Position numbers and translations under genes: made by a program. The notes beneath the pieces were generated by a model, which saw only the letters and a program-made list of their open reading frames with translations, had not been told where the DNA came from and did not search any database. Positions 1 to 16,072 of a stretch of DNA of 62,000 nucleotides are shown one piece after another. The number at the start of each line of letters is the position of its first letter. The first letter of the stretch is position 1. Source of the DNA: Glandiceps talaboti (taxonomy: Eukaryota > Hemichordata > Enteropneusta > Spengelidae). The stretch spans positions 4,917,501 to 4,979,500 of the forward strand of contig NC_135555.1 in the NCBI RefSeq assembly GCF_964340395.1. The letters are read 5' to 3'.

Positions 1-51
1 GGTTATTACCTTTGCCATTACAAGTTGATAGGAGGTTATGTTTCATCCCTA

Positions 52-308
<257 letters not shown>

Positions 309-310
309 GT

Positions 311-3300
311 TAGCATGATATCTATAAGATGATGATAGACTTTGATGAAACTTTAGTGGAAAGGTTGTGTTTGATAGAGAGATCAGATTCCGGCTCTCGA
401 TTTTAGCGAACATTCAGAGCCACCGAGCTCCAATTAATCTTTATGGGCGCCCTCAGGCGTTGGTGGAGTATGCGCTCTACCGAGCGCCTCCTAGTACTAA
501 CTCCATCTTTGATTTCCAATTATTAAAGACTTGTACAAGTGTCTTTCATGTGTTTCAAATGCATTGGATTACACACATTCTAGGCTTCAACAATCGATGT
601 CGTAATTGTAACAGGTTTTTGATAAATGAAAGTAAACCCAACATTTCGAAGACAAATTGTCTTTGTTTTGTTCTTCCTGAACACCTGACAACGGAGTATA
701 TGTCTGAGTTTCCTCATGGGAGAATAAGTTTACTTTATATAAACCCTGTTTTCTCCTCGTCACTTCAATTGTGCCAATTTTAGAAAAGGAAAGGAAAAAG
801 ATAAAAATACAGTTAAAATCCACATGGATCCATCCTTGCTGGTTTTGTTCACATTGTTGGTGTAACCAAGTTGTCGGGGTAGATCTTTTTGCGGAAAAAT
901 TAAAAAAAACTGTGACGTCACTTGTAGTCACGTGACAATTATTAGTGTCACGAAGCATTGCAAAGCTAAGTACCCTCTATTTAAATTGTGATTTAGCTAG
1001 TAAACACATTAAGAAATTACGACAACTAATTTATTCGCTCTTGACTAGCGCTGGTCGAATCACAATTTCGGAATTATCGCACTGGAATTTAATACTTCTT
1101 TTTTTTTTTAGGAAAGGGTTGTTTTTATCACTAAATTTCCATAACAATATCAAAATGATGTAAAAACCTTCGCATTGATATTAATGGATTAAAATTATTA
1201 GTAGTAATATTTTGTATAGGATTAAATATTTAGCGTTACAACTAAATTTATAATAATTTCTGAATTTAGCGGATCAATCATCAGGAATAAGTTTGGTCAT
1301 CGATGCTAAAACGTGCTATATATTTTTGTTAGGTATATTGTGTTCAGTACTTGCAAAGACTTTCATATTATATTTTCAAGATGCATACTCAGACGCCGAT
1401 AAGATTTATTCGTTAGCTGGAATTCACAGCACGTACATGATTTACAACAAAATCCAAGTGTTTATGCTTGTGTCGTCAACCACCAAAGTGATATAAAAGA
1501 TTCGTTTTACACAGGATTCACAGGTTTGACGAAAACATAGTTAAAAAGATTATTAGTGGATTCACAGGAGCAAGGTAGCGACAATGTACCCGCCACATTT
1601 ATTGGTTTGTTACAACTTTGAAATTTAAATCGGAGATTACTCCGTGAATCAAAATCAAACTAAATTAAGTGGGATTTGTGTAAACGTCGACAAGATTTGT
1701 ACCGGTGAAGAATTCACACTCGTAAAGACATGCGTTAAGTTTAACGATTCGTGTTTGATATAATCCAAAGATTAAATGATCGACCAAATTGTATAGTTGA
1801 TAATAATTCACCGATTTCAATGTATCATAATCTATAGACTGGAACTGTTTCACCTCAAGGCACTACAAGTCTCTTTACTAACACAAAAAAAAACCCCACA
1901 GACACCAAAACTATACAATTCTGTGGTAAGGGAGGTATCAATTCGAGTGATTATTGAGCAAAACTTTCATATGAAATATTTCGAATTGTTACTAAAACAG
2001 AATCATACAGAAGAATACTTCGATAATATACTATGATATAATATGATATAAGAATGTGTAATATGATATGATATAATACAATGATATAATATGATAATGA
2101 TAGATACCATTTTTTTTACGTTTTACGTCTATATATTGTATATATCAATATACGCATATTATATATAAATATTATATATGATTTTATTATTCTGCTATCA
2201 TTTGTTAGTGTTTCACGACCCTGTCAAATTTTCTTTTCAGTACTTACATGAGAAGTTATATACATTTATTCATTGCCCAAAAATCTGTGCCTATCTCAAG
2301 TTGACATGTCTCCCTACGAAATAGCGAACAATTGGTTCAATAGGCTTCAAATCGTGTTTGCAAAGCACGATGGGAACAGTGGATACATCAGGTCATCGAT
2401 CTGTAGTGTGTTTATATTTGAAATATCAATGTTGATATGCCGTATATTATATTAATACGTCATTATCAAAGTTCAAATGTCTATCAGTGCTCAATAAATT
2501 CTTGACACACTCGTATAGTCATTGTGATTTGGTACGTTCACATCATGTCAATGTCCACACGTTAGTAGGTACATGTACATGTCACGTGACGTGTATTTAA
2601 ATAACCAGACACTATCTGAATTTTTTATAAATGCAAAAAAATGTTTAGTTTTTTATTCTTTTAGTTTCATACAGTGTCACTGTTTAAATCTATTAATAAA
2701 TTGATGTAGTAATTTCGAATGTTTTAAATGTTGATTCTTATTTCAAAACATACTCCTTTTGGTATTTCAGACGATATAGATTAATTACTTACACAAATTG
2801 TAAACGATTAACCACGCTATGAAGTGTCTTGGGTTTTAAAAAGGGAAATGAGACTTAGTATGTGGCATGCTATATTCGGTGTCTCCTTATTAACTAGTAG
2901 AGCCCATGTATTCATCAAATTGCTGCAAATTAATCAGAATCAGAAGTAATCGAAGGTCTGCCAATCAAATCAATCAGAGTTGATAATTCTAGGTGTAGTG
3001 ATCATAAGAATGACTTACTAGTTCAAAGAATAAGACCGGGTTAGGGAGATATGTGTGTGGGATGGGATGGGGGAGTCTAGTCATTCAATTTCACTCGGAA
3101 CCAAGTACTAAATTATCGTTCAATCAGAAATGATATCTCATTACCACAATTTAAGAACATTCATAACAGGGTTAACTGTTTATTATCTGCGAGCTAAGTG
3201 GTACTGGCCTGACGATTTCCAAGAGAATTAATATTCATCAAGTACATGCACGAACACCCTAAGACTAATCCTTCTTGCGAAAATGCAATCATATTTTTAC

Positions 3301-4889
3301 GACTATGTCACAAAAGGGTCTATTCAAGCACTCCGGGTGATTAGCGACGATGGCGTTCCGGTCAATGGTAGAGAGGTTGTTAATCAGTGACGTTGGAGTT
3401 GAGAAATGAGGCTATGGTACACTAACACATGTTGATGGTCTAGTGAGTCATAAGACTCTATCCTTGAATAATATAGATTATACAACAAACACCTTGAAAT
3501 AAGTATACTATCATTAAACTTAACAGCTGCAACCCATTTCGTAGTAATCAAGTGAACGTCACATCCTGGGGTTAAAGAAAAGGATGATCGACGTCCTCGT
3601 TCGCCGATTACTTACTAGTAAATCTGGACGCTATAATATACATGTTATGTATTGTTATTTTGACGGACTTATTCAAATTGATTATTCATTTTTCAATATT
3701 TCAAAAGATTTTTTATGTATAAACATTCATCCTACATGTGTGTATTTGGTGCAGCAACTAGTCTAAGAAAAAAAAACAGATTTGAATTTCCGTTTCTCAA
3801 AATTGAACAATTTAACCATTTTCCTTTCAGGCATGAATCTTGACTCACTGTGACTTGAGAGTGAAAATTGATTTTTTTCTTCTTTTTAATGGGACCGCCT
3901 TTTAACCAAAATCTTTACAAAAATGACATTTTCTATAGTAGTCGCAGATGACTGTTATCAACTTTGGGGCTAAAATGTTTACGACAACACATACACTTCT
4001 TTGACCTAATTAATCTTGGCGGGAATAGGGGCGTCGGCAGCTTAGTGAGAGAACTAGAGTTAACATAGTATGCTCCTTTGAAATAAAAAACAACAACATG
4101 GTTTTTCCTGTTCAAAAAAGCCAACCCCACTTTTAGTTACAATCAAGACAAAAATCAGAGTTCAAATGTTTAATATAAAGTCAAAACGATTTTAGAGTTT
4201 AATATGGTTGTCGAATACTGTGAACTCTATGTATGTGTGAAAATGAAAAATCGTCGGGTTCCTTGAAAACAAGATGGCGACTCTTCAAATTTCTTTTATT
4301 ATTTTGAAAGGACTAACTAGGAACAGGTTTAATATGGCAAAGCTTAGAGAGATTGTACTGATCAGAAGAACTTTGCTTTTCAGGGAAATACACGCATTCT
4401 TCTTAAAAGAAAAAGTGACCTTGAGTTACGGACAGCCCGTGTCAGATATGTAGGATTACGTAAACTCTGCCATTGTTGTCTAAACTAGTGAGAAAATTTC
4501 ACCATCCGTTCAACATACTTTGGGCACAGAAATGTTAACATTTGGTAAAGTATCTGTGTCGTTTGAATACACAGGTATATATGATTAGTCATAGACAGTG
4601 TCTATGGTTTAGTGATGTTGTGATTTTCGTATCAATATATAGTTCACATGATAAATTGATCTCCATGACCTGGATTAACCCCAGTGATATGTCTGTATCA
4701 AGTCAGATAGTTTGTAAATGTGTTGTCTGAAATACAATTTATGGTTAAAAGGTGGACTATTATCGTATAAGTCACTGACAGTCATGGTTTATTTATGTTT
4801 TCACAATGTTTAAGTCAATCCAGTAATGGATCTATATATTGATCAACGAACCAACAATCGATCTGTCGATCTTCTAAATTAATCCGTTT
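311..4889. other. Unique non-coding stretch, no gene recognised
   Basis: No open frame here has domain-like composition or supported splice sites. It contains the tRNA-like hairpin at 465-491, paired TGACGTCA and TCACGTGA palindromes at 913-935, an ATGATATAAT-type AT-rich patch at about 2029-2105, and nested palindromes at 2571-2590. Otherwise nothing stands out. Confidence 0.6.
465..491 (-). other. GC-rich hairpin resembling a tRNA D-arm
   Basis: GGAG-TAT-GCGCTC-TACC-GAGCGC-CTCC folds into a 10-bp stem with a 3-nt bulge and a 4-nt loop. The minus strand reads GCGCTCGGTAGAGCGC, resembling the A-box/D-arm of tRNA-derived SINEs. Only a weak B-box-like TGTTCGC (about 411-417) follows, so a real tRNA gene is excluded. 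Confidence 0.3.
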
Positions 4890-4955
4890 TTCCGTCTGTC
4901 CCTCCGCCCACCAACCCACCCACCCACTCACCACCCATCCATTCATTCATTCATA

Positions 4956-4987
<32 letters not shown>

Positions 4988-5048
4988 TATTTATCCAAAC
5001 ATACATTCATCCATCCATCTATCCATCCACCCATCTGTCCACAACACT

Positions 5049-5098
<50 letters not shown>

Positions 5099-5368
5099 CC
5101 CCTCTCTCTTATGTATGTATGTATGTATGTATGTATGTATGTATGTATGTATGTATGTATGTATGTATGTATGTATGTATGTATGTATGTATGTATGTAT
5201 GTATGTATGTATGTATGTATGTATGTATGTATGTATGTATGTATGTATGTATGTATGTATGTATGTATGTATGTATGTATGTATGTATGTATGTATGTAT
5301 GTATGTATGTATGTATGTATGTATGTATGTATGTATGTATGTATGTATGTATGTATGTATGTATGTAT
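4890..5368. repeat. Compound tetranucleotide locus (CCAC, CATT, ATCA, CATC, CT, ATGT)
   Basis: A succession of short arrays: CCAC/CATT units (about 4908-4953), ATCA (about 4957-4987), CATC/CCAT (about 5005-5036), a C10 run (5049-5058), a CT array to about 5108, then about 64 perfect ATGT units (5111-5368). Confidence 0.95.
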
Positions 5369-6798
5369 CTATTTATGCCTACCTATCACAAACTTGAATG
5401 AGACACATTTTTAATTGTTAATCCCCGTGTCTAATCAGTCTCCCTCTCCACTCTTTATCTTTTAATATGGTAATACCATAGAATCAGTTACCATTCAATA
5501 ACCCCTCTGTTTCTTGATGGTCTTACACAATATTTAGCTTAGGCATAGAGGTCAAAACTTTTCACATTTACATTTACAGAGTTGTAACGACCACGGTGTG
5601 CGAACTTAACGATGTCCAATTACACAAGTATAAAACTATAGGAGAGTGTAAGAGATTGAAGAAACATAAGACCGTACTACTTAATGCACTCCAAATGTTT
5701 GAATTATGTATTTTCAAAGCAGACAACCTTAATAGCAACATCGGTGTAAAACCGAATCATTACTATTAAAATATTGACGATATACCGCAACAGTTGTTGT
5801 ATACTACCTCGTTGTAGCATGGCTATAACAGACTACAATCTCTCATTTCCTGAAATTGTCTTGTTATTCTTATACGATGTACGGTGATTCGGAGTTTCCG
5901 TTCTTTAAGAGGCTTATGCATTGATTTCCTTTACTTCAAAGGAAAGACTGCAATTTGTCCAACCTAACTCTTAAAGCCGAATTTAACAAACAAATTTACG
6001 TCTTCTTCAGTCCATGTGATGAGGTCACGTGATAATCCGTTCACGAGAAAGTCACAGGTGGTACTGGCACATCAATAGCGATTAGTGCATGTTAACTTCA
6101 CTGTCACATCGAGATATGGCTTGCCCTTACTTTCCCAAATCGATTAACTTTGAATTTCCGCACTCATGACCTGTGTATTAAGTATACAAAATAAGTATCA
6201 TTAGATGTGTGGGTTGCGTACACTGAGTCAGTCTCCATCTACGTTCTACATCGAATTAAGTATGTCGTTCACTCCACAAGAAGTTCAGTTTTCCCCCTCA
6301 AATCATCTTGTGTCCTTTCGATCATAATTGTATCGACTTTTGTCTAGCACGAACCCCTGACCCGATTCTATCTACATCTCAATTTTCACCACGTGACATT
6401 ATTTTGGTTAATTTGTTGAACGGAAGTCATTGTTTAAAGCCCCACTCGGCTAGATTGAGGGGGCTGACTGTGGTTTGGCCACTTGATTGCATGTTTTAGT
6501 TTACGGGACGTTTTCTCGAATTCGATGTACAGTGCTTGTACACATAACGAATATCTAACAACAGCCAAACAGAATGAAGATCAAAGAGCGGGAATGAAAA
6601 TAGTTACATTTTCTTGTTACGATGTTTGATGTAATGCGGTGATAAAAATGACAACGACATAAAGTTTAAAGACCGTACTTTTATATTTACTGCTCACGAG
6701 ATTTGATCTGTCGTTTGTCGACATTTTATTGCACCAAATTTTACTTAGACTCTCGGTTATTCTATCTCCACAGTATTAGGTTTTCTTGGAGTAACATA

Positions 6799-6836
<38 letters not shown>

Positions 6837-9800
6837 CGTATATATACCCACCCACACATCTAAGACACTGAGATAGACGACCAATCATTTCCCAGCGTTT
6901 CACCACACCGGTGTACACCTTCCCGCGTAGGTTCATTTCATTTACCATTGTAATACTGGGTGTATGGATATACATGATGGTGGATACATGTATTTCTGAC
7001 AACTCAGTTATGTTTCGGTCTATATTATGATGCACTCACTGTCTAGACGATGATCTATTAGTCAGAGATTGTATTCCACCAGCGGTACAATGCTAGAAGT
7101 CGTACAACTGCCGATACGAAACAAAACAAATGCCCATAAAAATCGAAAGCAAGTTTATAACATAAGAAGAAGATGCTGAACTTCTTGAATGCATTTCATA
7201 ATTGTTTCGTTGTGTTGTCCTTGCTAAAATCCCTTTCATAGTGAAATAAAAAAATTATTTTTTTAATACCAAGCTATGGAACTCGGCCAATTGAGATATA
7301 ACTATTTCATAGTCTTTTAAGAACTTGAGGTAATGTATGTTGACATTTAACGATTTGAAATTCTTACAATACAGCAAAACAGAAATGAAATCTTGATATA
7401 AAGGTAAAAGGTGTGTGTATGTTCTAAACCTGCTTTCTTATATTCTGTATTAGTCAGTTCAGGTATTGATTAGCTTGCAATCTCGATACTGATAAGTTAT
7501 CATTGAGATCAGGAGAGTTGGCACTATATCCATTAGGCTGATAGACACTATGTATTCACATTGCAACTAACTGTCAACTTGACCTGCATTCGAATGTCAC
7601 AAACCCTTGATACAACGCAGTGGAAGTAACAACGACTTGCTGTTTTACTATCACTGCGGTTATGCTTGTTCGATTGCATTAGCATCCGACAACATAACCT
7701 TTCTTTGCGGCGACAAACGAGCCGAGGTCATCAGTGTGAAAGGGGAAAACGAAAGTCGATCGATTATATGCAGTTTGCGGCATCAACTTTATTCCTAGAG
7801 TAGGGCCACTAAGACACTGAGATGGAATGGTTAATGGGCCATTATTACATGTGATTCGAACAACTCTCATGACTACTCTCTCTCCTTTAACATTACATCA
7901 ATCCATTGCCATCGATCTTGACAAAGTAATGTAAGCCAGCTCTAATTGCAACTATAGCGGGCGCTGTTCACATGTCTCCCCCAGAGTTGCTTTGAAAAAA
8001 ATATCATGTCCTCACCGTGACAGGGCTGAAATGAAGCCTCGATTGAAATCGTAGACAAATTTTCATTAGGGAAACACGAGAGTAAGTGGAATTGCGGAGA
8101 AAAAGAAATGTCATTCTTCCGTTAGTTAATCACTCGGTAATGTGTTATCGAAAAAAGAAACCACTGGCAATTTCGAATGCACAGGTCTAAATTCTGTGGG
8201 TTTTTCAATAAAATTCCCATTCACAATGTCCAATCAATATTTCATCAGGAACAAACTGTTATATTACGAGAAATTTACTTCTCTGAGGCAAAACCTGTTG
8301 ACGCTTTGATATGTATATATATAAAGCAAGTTGCATTGTTCATTAAAATTATTTCGACATCGAATGCCTTCGTTTTAACCCCGCTCCCCATTTCTAGAAA
8401 CCTCAATTGTAGAAAAGTGAATATAATATCACCATACAAAACGGGGAGTGACATAATAGCTCGGTGCAATATTAATGTATGCCTGCTAGTTATTATTAGT
8501 TTGTGACGTTGAAGCTTTGTCAACTAGATAACAACATGCTATCTTTTAATGAAGGCCGAAAATCGGAGAGATAACCGTCTGGTGAGTTTGCGCACTGAGC
8601 AAAAAGCAGGGTTCATGGTTTTGTTTATGATATCAACGTAGTTCTTAATGTAAATATTCTAATATTCTATATAGATGTCAGAATGATGAATCGGATTGGA
8701 GTTGATAATACAAGGAGTGTCGTGATAGTGTGATCATAAATGACATTGCCTGTTGATACACCCAATTCACTTGCTGATGCAGACAGGTTGTTCTGCATTT
8801 TGTAGCCTTAGCGTCCCTACATTTCTCCTTGACGATGGATAGAAGATTATGGATTGCATTAGATGAAATAATGACTGTACAGCCTCGTGGCTAATGTTCG
8901 CGTGTCTAAAAGGGCGCCAAGATAAAGCAGGTGAAAACGTCGTTGTTGAAAGCGAAGGGTGGTGAATTGTGAGATTGTAAACAGCTTCTAATGACATCTG
9001 TACAAATGATGTGTTGAGACTGAATGAAGATGTGTTAGCAACAAAAAGAAAAGCAATCAGCTCAGATCGTCTGCTAAGAGAAATGGGCAAAAACACCTGA
9101 CAAATGTGCTTTTCTATCCACTCATTTTATCGGGGGAATCTCTGCTGTCCTTTGTTGATACGGAAAAATAGAAAACGAAACCACAGGGAAATGTATAAGA
9201 GCCCCTATCTTCACAGTACAGAACTGTCAGGGGAAATGGTTGCATTGTTAATGATAACGATTTGCATACCCCAAAGTGTGCATTTTGCCACATTGACCCC
9301 CTAGCTTTATCAAAGCAGACAGTACAATATTGATCGTTTTAAATCATTTCTGTCTTCGATTTTTTTCTACCTTTGAGATTGACCTTTTGTTAAAATAATG
9401 ACCAACATCAACTTTACACATGTTTATATAGTAGGAAAAAAGGAGCGAAAAACATGAGTTATAGTATAAACAAGACAACATAGTGAACTATGACGCAGGT
9501 CGACTCCGTTTACTAAGTTTTGCAAACGTTTTATCATTCATAAATTGACTCATGGAGTGATTTTTCTCGAAATCTTTTGTCCCGTTCATTTAAATTACTC
9601 TTTTAAAACATGCAGTACTAAATGGTTTGAATAAACTACAGTGGTTTTGGATAACTTTAAGTCATTTTTTTCCATTTCGGGATGTTTCGAAGGAAGACGA
9701 GCAGATGGACACCGCAATAGAAAAGTGAGATAACCAACAATTATAAAGCTCACAAAATCCCTTCAGAGAGGATTTTGAAATTGCAGTCGTTAAGTTCTTT

Positions 9801-12800
9801 GATCACGTGAGATAATTATTATGGGGGAAGAGATGGTAGGTCCATGTCTTTGGTAATTTAGGCGACTAGTTGATCAGCTGGCGTGGTATATCATCCTAGA
9901 CTCACATAATTCATTATTCCCTACTGTAGCAGTATGCGAACAAACTACTCAGCATCGCATCAACATCCCACGCGTATCCAGCATGGAACGTTGATAAAAT
10001 GACAACGAGGTCCGCAATCGGTCAATAAATTTCCGAAACTTCGTTGCTATTTCCTATTTGTGGGCGTTGACCCAACTTTATATTATATATATTTTTTTTG
10101 TCTTCCCTTCACCTTTTGTTCTTGATTTTTTTCTATCTTCCTACATTCCCAACTGATACAATTATCTTGCCCATTTCCCGACTTTTGTTCTCCTTCTCTG
10201 TCACCATTGCAACATGGACATGATAAAAAGGGTTGCCGAACCGAAATTGAAATAGATGCATCAATAAAGAAGGCGACCTATTAATAAATAAAGAACTTTG
10301 CAAGTTGAATTTAAATAGTTCCCGCATAAATATTGATATTATGTGTTAATATACATTTTGATGAATAAAAAGTACACAGTTGTGTTATCTGGAACAATAT
10401 CGGGAAATTCTCAGCATAAACAGCGGTTGGTATATGACTACGTGTTTTCATTAATAAGAGAGCGTCTCCTTGAAATGATGAAAGGTATACACAGTGAAAT
10501 GATTTTTACTAAACGATGTAGGGTTAGAGTTAGAGGTTTATGATGTTGATGACTAATGACCATAAAGGAAGTTGTCAACATTGTGAGAACGTGCCTCGGA
10601 ACTATGATGTGTAGTTACAGGTGGTAACTGATTGACGCGGCGGTGGCAATGCCAATAACGTTGATGGTGTCCTTTAGAGTGGGTGATTGCTTTAATATAT
10701 ATTTAGGATAGGACCTCCACAAAATGTTGTGAAGAGAATATGCCGCCAGCATACAAGTAATCACATTGTAAAGAAATGCATTAAGCAAGTACGCAGAACG
10801 GCGTTAAAATGCTCTGGAGTACAATCACGAACCGTTGGTCTGGTACTGCAGGACCGCAGGGCTACATAACCGTATAACAGACCTGCCTACGTTCAACATG
10901 AGATTTATTGTTTCAACCACTCCGCTGTATAAAAACCACTTAATTAGTATGCTCCATATCCATGTTGGTTAAACTAGTTTTATACAACAAAATTTATATG
11001 CAACAATTTGAATAGGAGACTGGCGTAGCGCACAGCACGACATTGAATATTACGACTGGCGAGTAACTTTGGAAACAGTTTGAGTTGTGATTTTACGCTT
11101 CTCCTTTCCACGATTTATTAAATTTCGGTTCAAATGTTAGCACATTTTAAGATAACATGACTGGCAGCCCTTTTTTTCTGAATCTCTTCCTTTATCAGGA
11201 TAATGTTTGATCTCTGAGTCACTTAAAGGCATGAATGATTCAGTGGCAAAGCAACCTACCAAATATTGTAATCGATGCAGAAAGCAGCATGGTGGCTGTT
11301 CACCAATCAGCGCAACTGTTGCAAATTGCAATTTTCTCATGCATTGTTTGCGTCCATTCACTACCAATTTGTTTCCCTTAATTTAGACTTCGTCATCGTC
11401 ACAGCAGTATTTCTCCATTTTGACAGTGCGACTTTGATTGACCCATTCATATCCTATCTATTCTACGTACTTCAGCCTGTGTGCTCATTACTGATACAGC
11501 AGAGCACGCATCGATTGCTGAGCCCAATTTTTCATTTCCCATAGTTCCATCATTAGACGAAACAGACTGGGTGCTCAACCTGTGGAGTGCATGTATGAAC
11601 TATTCATAAAGTACTCTTTACCATTGTCCCCACCGGCTAGTTTATGTATTCAGTTGTTCCTTCACAAATACAATCTCTCAATTCACCTGCTTACCTTGTT
11701 AATTTCACAAATGGTCTACTGGTTAAATTTTAATATTCACGGCCCCAGGCCTAGAAATCTGAATGGCGTGCACGCGGATACATTTACCACCGACGGTGTA
11801 CATTATTGTTGGACAATGATCGACAATTATTCGTGAAAGTTTGCTACCAAATCAATCAACACCAAATGTTACGTTCCTCTGTTTACTTATTAATACCATT
11901 TTAGAGTAAAATGCAAGCAATCTCAACGAAATAATCCAAATCAGATCCCGACTATTGATGTATTATACTGTTACCCGGCATACTGGTCGGTTTCGGCTTG
12001 ATTGACAGTTCCAGCCCGGAAGCAGCACAGAGCTTGTAGAGACGGACTGCAATCTAATTGCAGACACGCGGAAGGTTTACGCCAAGAAAATGAATCGGAA
12101 ACTTGATTATATTTTGATTTGGTCGAATTCTGTAAAAGTGTGCATATGTGTAAAATGGAAACAAAATAATAAGGCGAATATGATAGATTTCTCTGCTCGG
12201 AATTGAAATGAGGCTATCAATAGAAATGTTATGGTTTGGACTCGTAGATTAGAATTGGGTCCCTTGAGGCGAAAACTGTCGCGTTGGCTGCAATAAACCA
12301 AGTGGGTTAGGGAGACGCAAATCTTTATTATTGAATTCGCAGAAACGCACCTGGACATATGGCAGAAAAGTGGAAATCCAACACCGAGTTGTATCCTCTC
12401 AGCTGATTGGTTCATATAACTAAAACAACAAGACGATATAAAGTTAATATCATATCTTCAGTTAGATTGCAAAACCAATCTCTAAAACCTCGTGTCTTAT
12501 ATCTGTTATGTCTACCGGTTGGTCACGTGGCTCCGACTTGTGTCTTTAATTGAAAGTTATCGTAGGAGATTGAGTTTCTTTCCATGCTAATGAATCCATG
12601 TTTTGCAGTAAGCCTTGCCATCTGCACCAGTATTCGAATTGTCGGCCTTATAAGGTAGTGTACAGAAAACCAAACCCAATCAATCAAATTAAGCGAACAA
12701 GCACTTGTATAACACAAACAAATAAATAAAAGATAAAACAGTGATTGAATCAATGAATAATGCAAATAGATAAATGGATAACTTAATCCACGGATTTCTT

Positions 12801-15530
12801 ATAATAATCATTCAGCAACACGTACATGTGATGATGTGCTATATTTTATTCTAATATAACGTCGATTTTTTTTTAGAATTATAAAATTACTCTAATATCG
12901 GTGAATGTGTTCATAAATAAAATGATTCAATACAAATTTTACTTATTGTAAGTATTTATAGAGTCTTTAATCTGAACATGAACAGCAAATAGTCCTATAT
13001 TTGCTAAGAGTCGAGTGCTAGGCCAAATTTGCGCAGTGTATTTTTTTTCATCTGACATCCAGAAATAAGCGATGCGCTTTTATTCTACTTTTATCGTTCA
13101 CCTTGTTCGGTTCATCACATGACCTGAACCATAAAAATCAAATCATGTATTCACAACGTTTTCCAACTTTGATAATTCACATCAAAGAACAATCTTTCAT
13201 CTCCTACACACTACATTGTACTGCCATTTTTTAAGTACCTTTGTAGATAATGTTAGGGTATTTCTTTTTAACTACGCACTTGAAAGTCGACATAATGGCG
13301 GAGAGCGAACAGATAACCATCACAGCCATGCACGGAACACAAAATAACAAATCAAGGGTATAATTGGAACTGTTGATTTTGAATTTGCGATTTGTAATGG
13401 GTCCTTGCCTGTTATGTTAATAAAAATGTGCTAAAATTAAATATCTACATCTGCGTCTGTTTTTTTCCGATCTCTCTTATATAGTATGTTTGCTACTGTT
13501 AATCGCAGAACAAACTTGCAGGTGTACACACTACGAACGGTTATCCCAAATATAAACATGCGCCAATATTTGACACCAAAAGCAGGGCGCCGACCATCAT
13601 CACTTAAACACTCTCTCCTTCTGTCCAAATTTTGTCCACTGAGATTTGAGAACGCATGCGCATTCGTTAGCTCAATAAATTAAAAATTGGGCGCATTTGT
13701 AATTTTCACACATAATCTAATATTCATGAAAACCTGACTGATAAATTGAATTATTTGAGGATACAGGTATATCATACAACAATCCCCCCTCTCTCTCTCT
13801 CTTGCAAATTTAGCACGCATGTGATTGTCTTGGTCGACAACTTTGTTAGGCGAAGTGCTGTGATGTAAGTGAAATAATTGGTGGATGGGGTAGTTCAGTC
13901 CAGTCTCGTCCATGGATTTATCACTTGATGTGTAATCAGCTTAGTCCGTATTTTTCTTCCACTTCACTGCTGAACAACACACAATTCATTCACATAAAAT
14001 TTACTTTTTATTTGATCAGTTGGCTTAGAGCTGAGAAAACGTCAACATTTTTTATTCCATAGTTTAATTCATTTTCCATCACTTATTCAGTTGGTTTATT
14101 ATAATTACACTATGCGCTATCACAGCTGCCTTTTCTGCAGTACCATTTTAGCACCCTACTATTCTACATTAAATTTTCAGAAAGCCCCACTGTTCATGCA
14201 GCCGCTAAATTTCATATAAAGCGACAGTGTCCAAGTTTTTGTTTAATACGCGTCATATAAAGACGACTAATTATTAAAAGTTTACCGAAGTGTATCGCAC
14301 CTAAATATTAAAGCTCACAGGATATAATTCATCCGACGAAATTAAAATTTTTATCAGCGTAAAAGCCGTCGATGAAAGGGTGTTTGCTTAGTGTTCCGAG
14401 TGGTTTGCTGCTGTTCATGTAATAAGCGGCGAACTTCGTCAATTTCATGTACAGATTTATGTAAAAAAAATCACAACAGAAATATAGTGCTGTACTTTAT
14501 GAGTTCGTTCACATCACTATATCAAGTATGCTAGTTATGACAGGAAGTGTTTTCTGGTTCTCTGATCTCGACGACTTACAGTTCTCGGCCAGTGTATTCA
14601 AATCTCACTGATTGAGGAAATTGGAGCAAAATGTCGACTTTTTTCTCTCTCAGTTTCCGTGTATCTGGTACTGACAGGTTGTTTAAACTCATCCCCGTCC
14701 TGATCCAGTGGAGTGTGATCAACATGTTCCGAAACATTGATCTAAAATATATGCATTATGAATTAATAATAACAGTGAAGGTAATGTGTCGTTTATCTTT
14801 GCATACACCAAGCCAATCTGTCAACTGCATACACGTGTTGGGCGTATGACCATAGACCTCATCCAGCAATAATCCTACAGTATTCAAGGCAACGGATCGA
14901 ACGACTGCTACTTGTTTCATGCAATTTATGTTTTACCTAATAATTCAGAAACAAAAATCAAATGGCAGTGATAAATAAAAGTAACCCACATAATTATGAT
15001 TTCAATGAGAAATTTTGAAAAGAAAAATCAGTTAGTTTTAATGGAAATAGACAACAGGTTTCCCCGAAATGTTGTTCCGTGTCATCGCATTCTAGGAAAT
15101 AACTAAATAAAAGATACAGGAAGCCATAAGAACGAACACTGCAATATAAAGATTGACACAAACATGGATATGTACTAGGTTTAACTGTGACTAACCCCGA
15201 TGTGTTCTAAGTCACAATAGAGACATTTATACATTAAGTGAAGTCTATAAACAATACCCAATTGTCTGCTAGACGTATGTACAGAAACACAGTTTTCAGG
15301 ATTGGAAATTTATCTGTTTCAGTCCATTTCAGAAATAAGTAAAGTAAGTAATGTAGAAGGATTTAGGAGCTTGAAATAACAAAGGTCAATGTAAAACCGT
15401 ACAACAGGAGTGAACACGTACAAGAGTGATTAATACATGTCATCTGTAGGTTAGACTACCTACATAGACATATATATATACAGGTCACAAGATACAGTGT
15501 GGATTTGCATAAACATCACCAACATGAACC
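5369..15530. other. Unique non-coding stretch, no gene recognised
   Basis: Short open frames only, none with family features. A TA dinucleotide run lies at 6802-6830. TCACGTGA palindromes lie at 6025-6032 and 9803-9810. A CAACAGGT core lies at 8293-8300 (minus) and another at 15052-15059 (plus). I see nothing else supportable. Confidence 0.6.

Positions 15531-16072
<542 letters not shown>

Noticed and set aside
367-783. 138-codon open frame after the CTGT array
   Set aside because: No conserved motif. It overlaps the tRNA-like hairpin and looks like chance.
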